The notes beneath the pieces were generated by a model. It worked only from the letters and a program-made list of their open reading frames with translations, searched no databases and was not told the DNA's origin. Position numbers and translations under genes: made by a program. Positions 7,920-9,176 of a stretch of DNA of 9,176 nt are shown here, one piece after another (position 1 is the stretch's first letter; the number at the start of each line of letters is the position of its first letter). This stretch comes from an uncultured Prevotellaceae bacterium (GTDB taxonomy: Bacteria > Bacteroidota > Bacteroidia > Bacteroidales > Bacteroidaceae). Where the stretch lies: contig CABSGW010000098.1 of assembly GCA_902477365.1 (NCBI GenBank), forward strand, positions 1 to 9,176, given 5' to 3'.

Positions 7920-9176
7920 TTAGTTGTAATAGGGATTCTGTAACAAATCTTTCGATTTCACCGTTTCATTGTAAGGAATTGGGAAGAAGTACATAGCCGG
8001 ACGCCATACATGCGTGCGTACATCAAATTCTTTCCAAGTCTTTGTTCCGTCAGTGGCGCGAGTGATTTCAATGCCATGCATGGTTTTGCTTTCGGTTTGT
8101 GGAGCAATCATCCAGCGGCGTACATCAAAGAAGCGATGTCCTTCAAAAGCAAATTCAAGGCGGCGTTCTTCCTGAATGGCTTGGCGCATCTGTTTTTGTG
8201 TCATATTCTTTTTAAGTCCATACATACCATCTGCACCGGGCTCGATGCCGGCACGCTTGCGAATGAGTTTTAATATAGGATAGCAACCAAGTTGTTGTCC
8301 GCCTAGTGTTTCTTCGAAATCGGGACCATGATATTCATTGGCTGCTTCAGCATACATCAGTAAAATGTCGGCGTAACGTATCAGTGGATCGTTGTGACGG
8401 CTTGGGTTCCATGTACTACCTTTACATAAGCGATCACATCCCTTGCGTACATAGAAACCGGTGGCAGTGCCTTGGTATACGGCATCGCTTGTCTGCCCTA
8501 CGCCAATCCATGTGTTAACAACTGTGGTAGCACTGTAAGTATCGTCGGCAGGGACCAAAGCACCATCATAAATCACGGTGTTGTTGAAACGTGGATCACG
8601 ATTTTGAGCGGGATTCAGAGGATCGAATGTGTATTGGCTGTTGTCAATGGGTTTACCGTCAATCATAGGGAAGGCATCTGCCAATTCTTTGTATATATCC
8701 CCGCCGTGGCGTGTTCCGGAGTGACTGCCACTAGGTGGATAGTAAGCAGCTTCATGTCCGGACTCACGTTGATACTTACGGTCGAGGATATTGCCGGCAA
8801 AGGCTCCGTTATTGTTTTTACCATCATCATCGGTTAAATTGGCATTTCGTGTATCACCGGCTTGGAATACGACGTAGAATCCGAAACCTGGTTCGGCTTT
8901 GCCGTTCAAATCTTTACTTCTAATAAAGAGATTATAGGTTCCTAGGTTGATTACTGCGCGGGCAGCATCCATTGCCGTTTTCCAACGTTCTTTATCATAA
9001 GAGGGATAGCCTACTAATTCTTTGGTATCAGTAGGAGCGAAATCACTTCCATTAAATAATGGACTAGCTGCATAGAGGCAGACACGGGCTTTAAGCCCCA
9101 ATGCCGCTGCCGATGAGGCGCGACCGTTTTCTTGACCTGTTCGTCGCACGGGAAGTACATTGAGTTGGACGCTAGA
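7920..9176 (-). CDS. SusD/RagB-family outer-membrane nutrient-binding lipoprotein, 5'-partial
   Basis: This is the C-terminal 418 residues of a SusD-like protein. The reading frame stays open to the right window edge (it begins SSVQLNVLPVRRTGQ), so the signal peptide, lipobox cysteine and roughly the first 150-200 residues are missing. A GTG at 9147-9149 is internal and not a believable start, because the residues before it continue a normal SusD sequence. Visible SusD hallmarks are the helical segment with ALGLKARVCLYAASPLFNG, the RYADILLMYAEAANEY helix, RKRAGIEPG, and the signature ERRLEFAFEGHRFFDVRRW at 8112-8168. The C-terminus FFPIPYNETVKSKDLLQNPYYN is typical. SusD proteins sit on the cell surface as a lid on a SusC barrel and bind the oligosaccharide before import. 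Its SusC partner should lie just beyond the right edge. It ends 15 bases before the next gene, which implies co-transcription. It is a clear paralogue of the second SusD in the window. The ligand is unknown. Confidence 0.95.
   Translation of the reverse strand, partial: SSVQLNVLPVRRTGQENGRASSAAALGLKARVCLYAASPLFNGSDFAPTDTKELVGYPSYDKERWKTAMDAARAVINLGTYNLFIRSKDLNGKAEPGFGFYVVFQAGDTRNANLTDDDGKNNNGAFAGNILDRKYQRESGHEAAYYPPSGSHSGTRHGGDIYKELADAFPMIDGKPIDNSQYTFDPLNPAQNRDPRFNNTVIYDGALVPADDTYSATTVVNTWIGVGQTSDAVYQGTATGFYVRKGCDRLCKGSTWNPSRHNDPLIRYADILLMYAEAANEYHGPDFEETLGGQQLGCYPILKLIRKRAGIEPGADGMYGLKKNMTQKQMRQAIQEERRLEFAFEGHRFFDVRRWMIAPQTESKTMHGIEITRATDGTKTWKEFDVRTHVWRPAMYFFPIPYNETVKSKDLLQNPYYN

Larger units (their letters stand above)
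1..9176 (-). other. single-direction glycan-uptake operon segment (PUL-like), tandem SusC/SusD sets
   Basis: Six genes are packed head to tail on the minus strand. The gaps are 15 bases (7905-7919), 15 (7434-7448), 21 (6345-6365), 5 or 14 depending on the start used (3496-3500 or 3487-3500) and 6 (1708-1713). None holds an inverted repeat with a T-run, a TAnnTTTG-type Bacteroides -7 box, or a purine-rich Shine-Dalgarno sequence. The gaps are A/T-rich, as is usual for Bacteroidetes initiation regions. The sequence therefore supports one transcript entering from the right edge and leaving through the left edge. The promoter, the regulator (a hybrid two-component system, SusR-like protein or ECF sigma/anti-sigma pair in such loci) and any glycan-degrading enzymes must lie outside the window. 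Confidence 0.85.

Noticed and set aside
9147..9149. GTG as the start of the right-hand SusD gene
   Set aside because: The frame continues upstream to the window edge with normal SusD sequence (SSVQLNVLPV), and a start here would leave no signal peptide or lipobox. The gene is cut by the window boundary.

Overview
The window looks like part of a Bacteroidetes chromosome, most likely a gut Bacteroides-type species. The support is a run of SusC/RagA TonB-dependent transporters and SusD/RagB surface lipoproteins, lipoprotein signals of Bacteroides style, no Shine-Dalgarno sequences before the starts, and moderate GC by eye. Species cannot be settled from the sequence alone.

Every real gene lies on the minus strand, so transcription runs from base 9176 towards base 1. 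In that order the window holds: the C-terminal 418 residues of a SusD-like lipoprotein (7920-9176, N-terminus outside the window); a 151-residue lipoprotein of the DUF5004 lipocalin-like type (7449-7904); a 355-residue lipoprotein of the DUF4961 type (6366-7433); a complete 947-residue SusC-like transporter that lacks the usual N-terminal carboxypeptidase-regulatory-like domain (3501-6344); a complete SusD-like lipoprotein (1714-3495); and the N-terminal 569 residues of another SusC-like transporter that does carry that domain (1-1707, C-terminus outside the window). The last gene is cut by the window edge and is read here directly from the DNA.

Coding density is almost total. The five junctions are only about 5 to 21 bases long and show no terminator or promoter, so this is very probably one long transcript. 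There is no stretch above 25 bases without a gene, no RNA gene, no mobile element and no CRISPR array.

The genes encode outer-membrane glycan (or other oligomer) capture and import. SusD-type lipoproteins lid the SusC-type barrels, the small lipoproteins probably help bind ligand at the surface, and TonB drives import. The arrangement implies at least three SusC/SusD pairs in series (one inferred upstream, one complete, one entering the window at its left end), with no hydrolase, lyase or regulator visible. The substrate cannot be inferred from this window.
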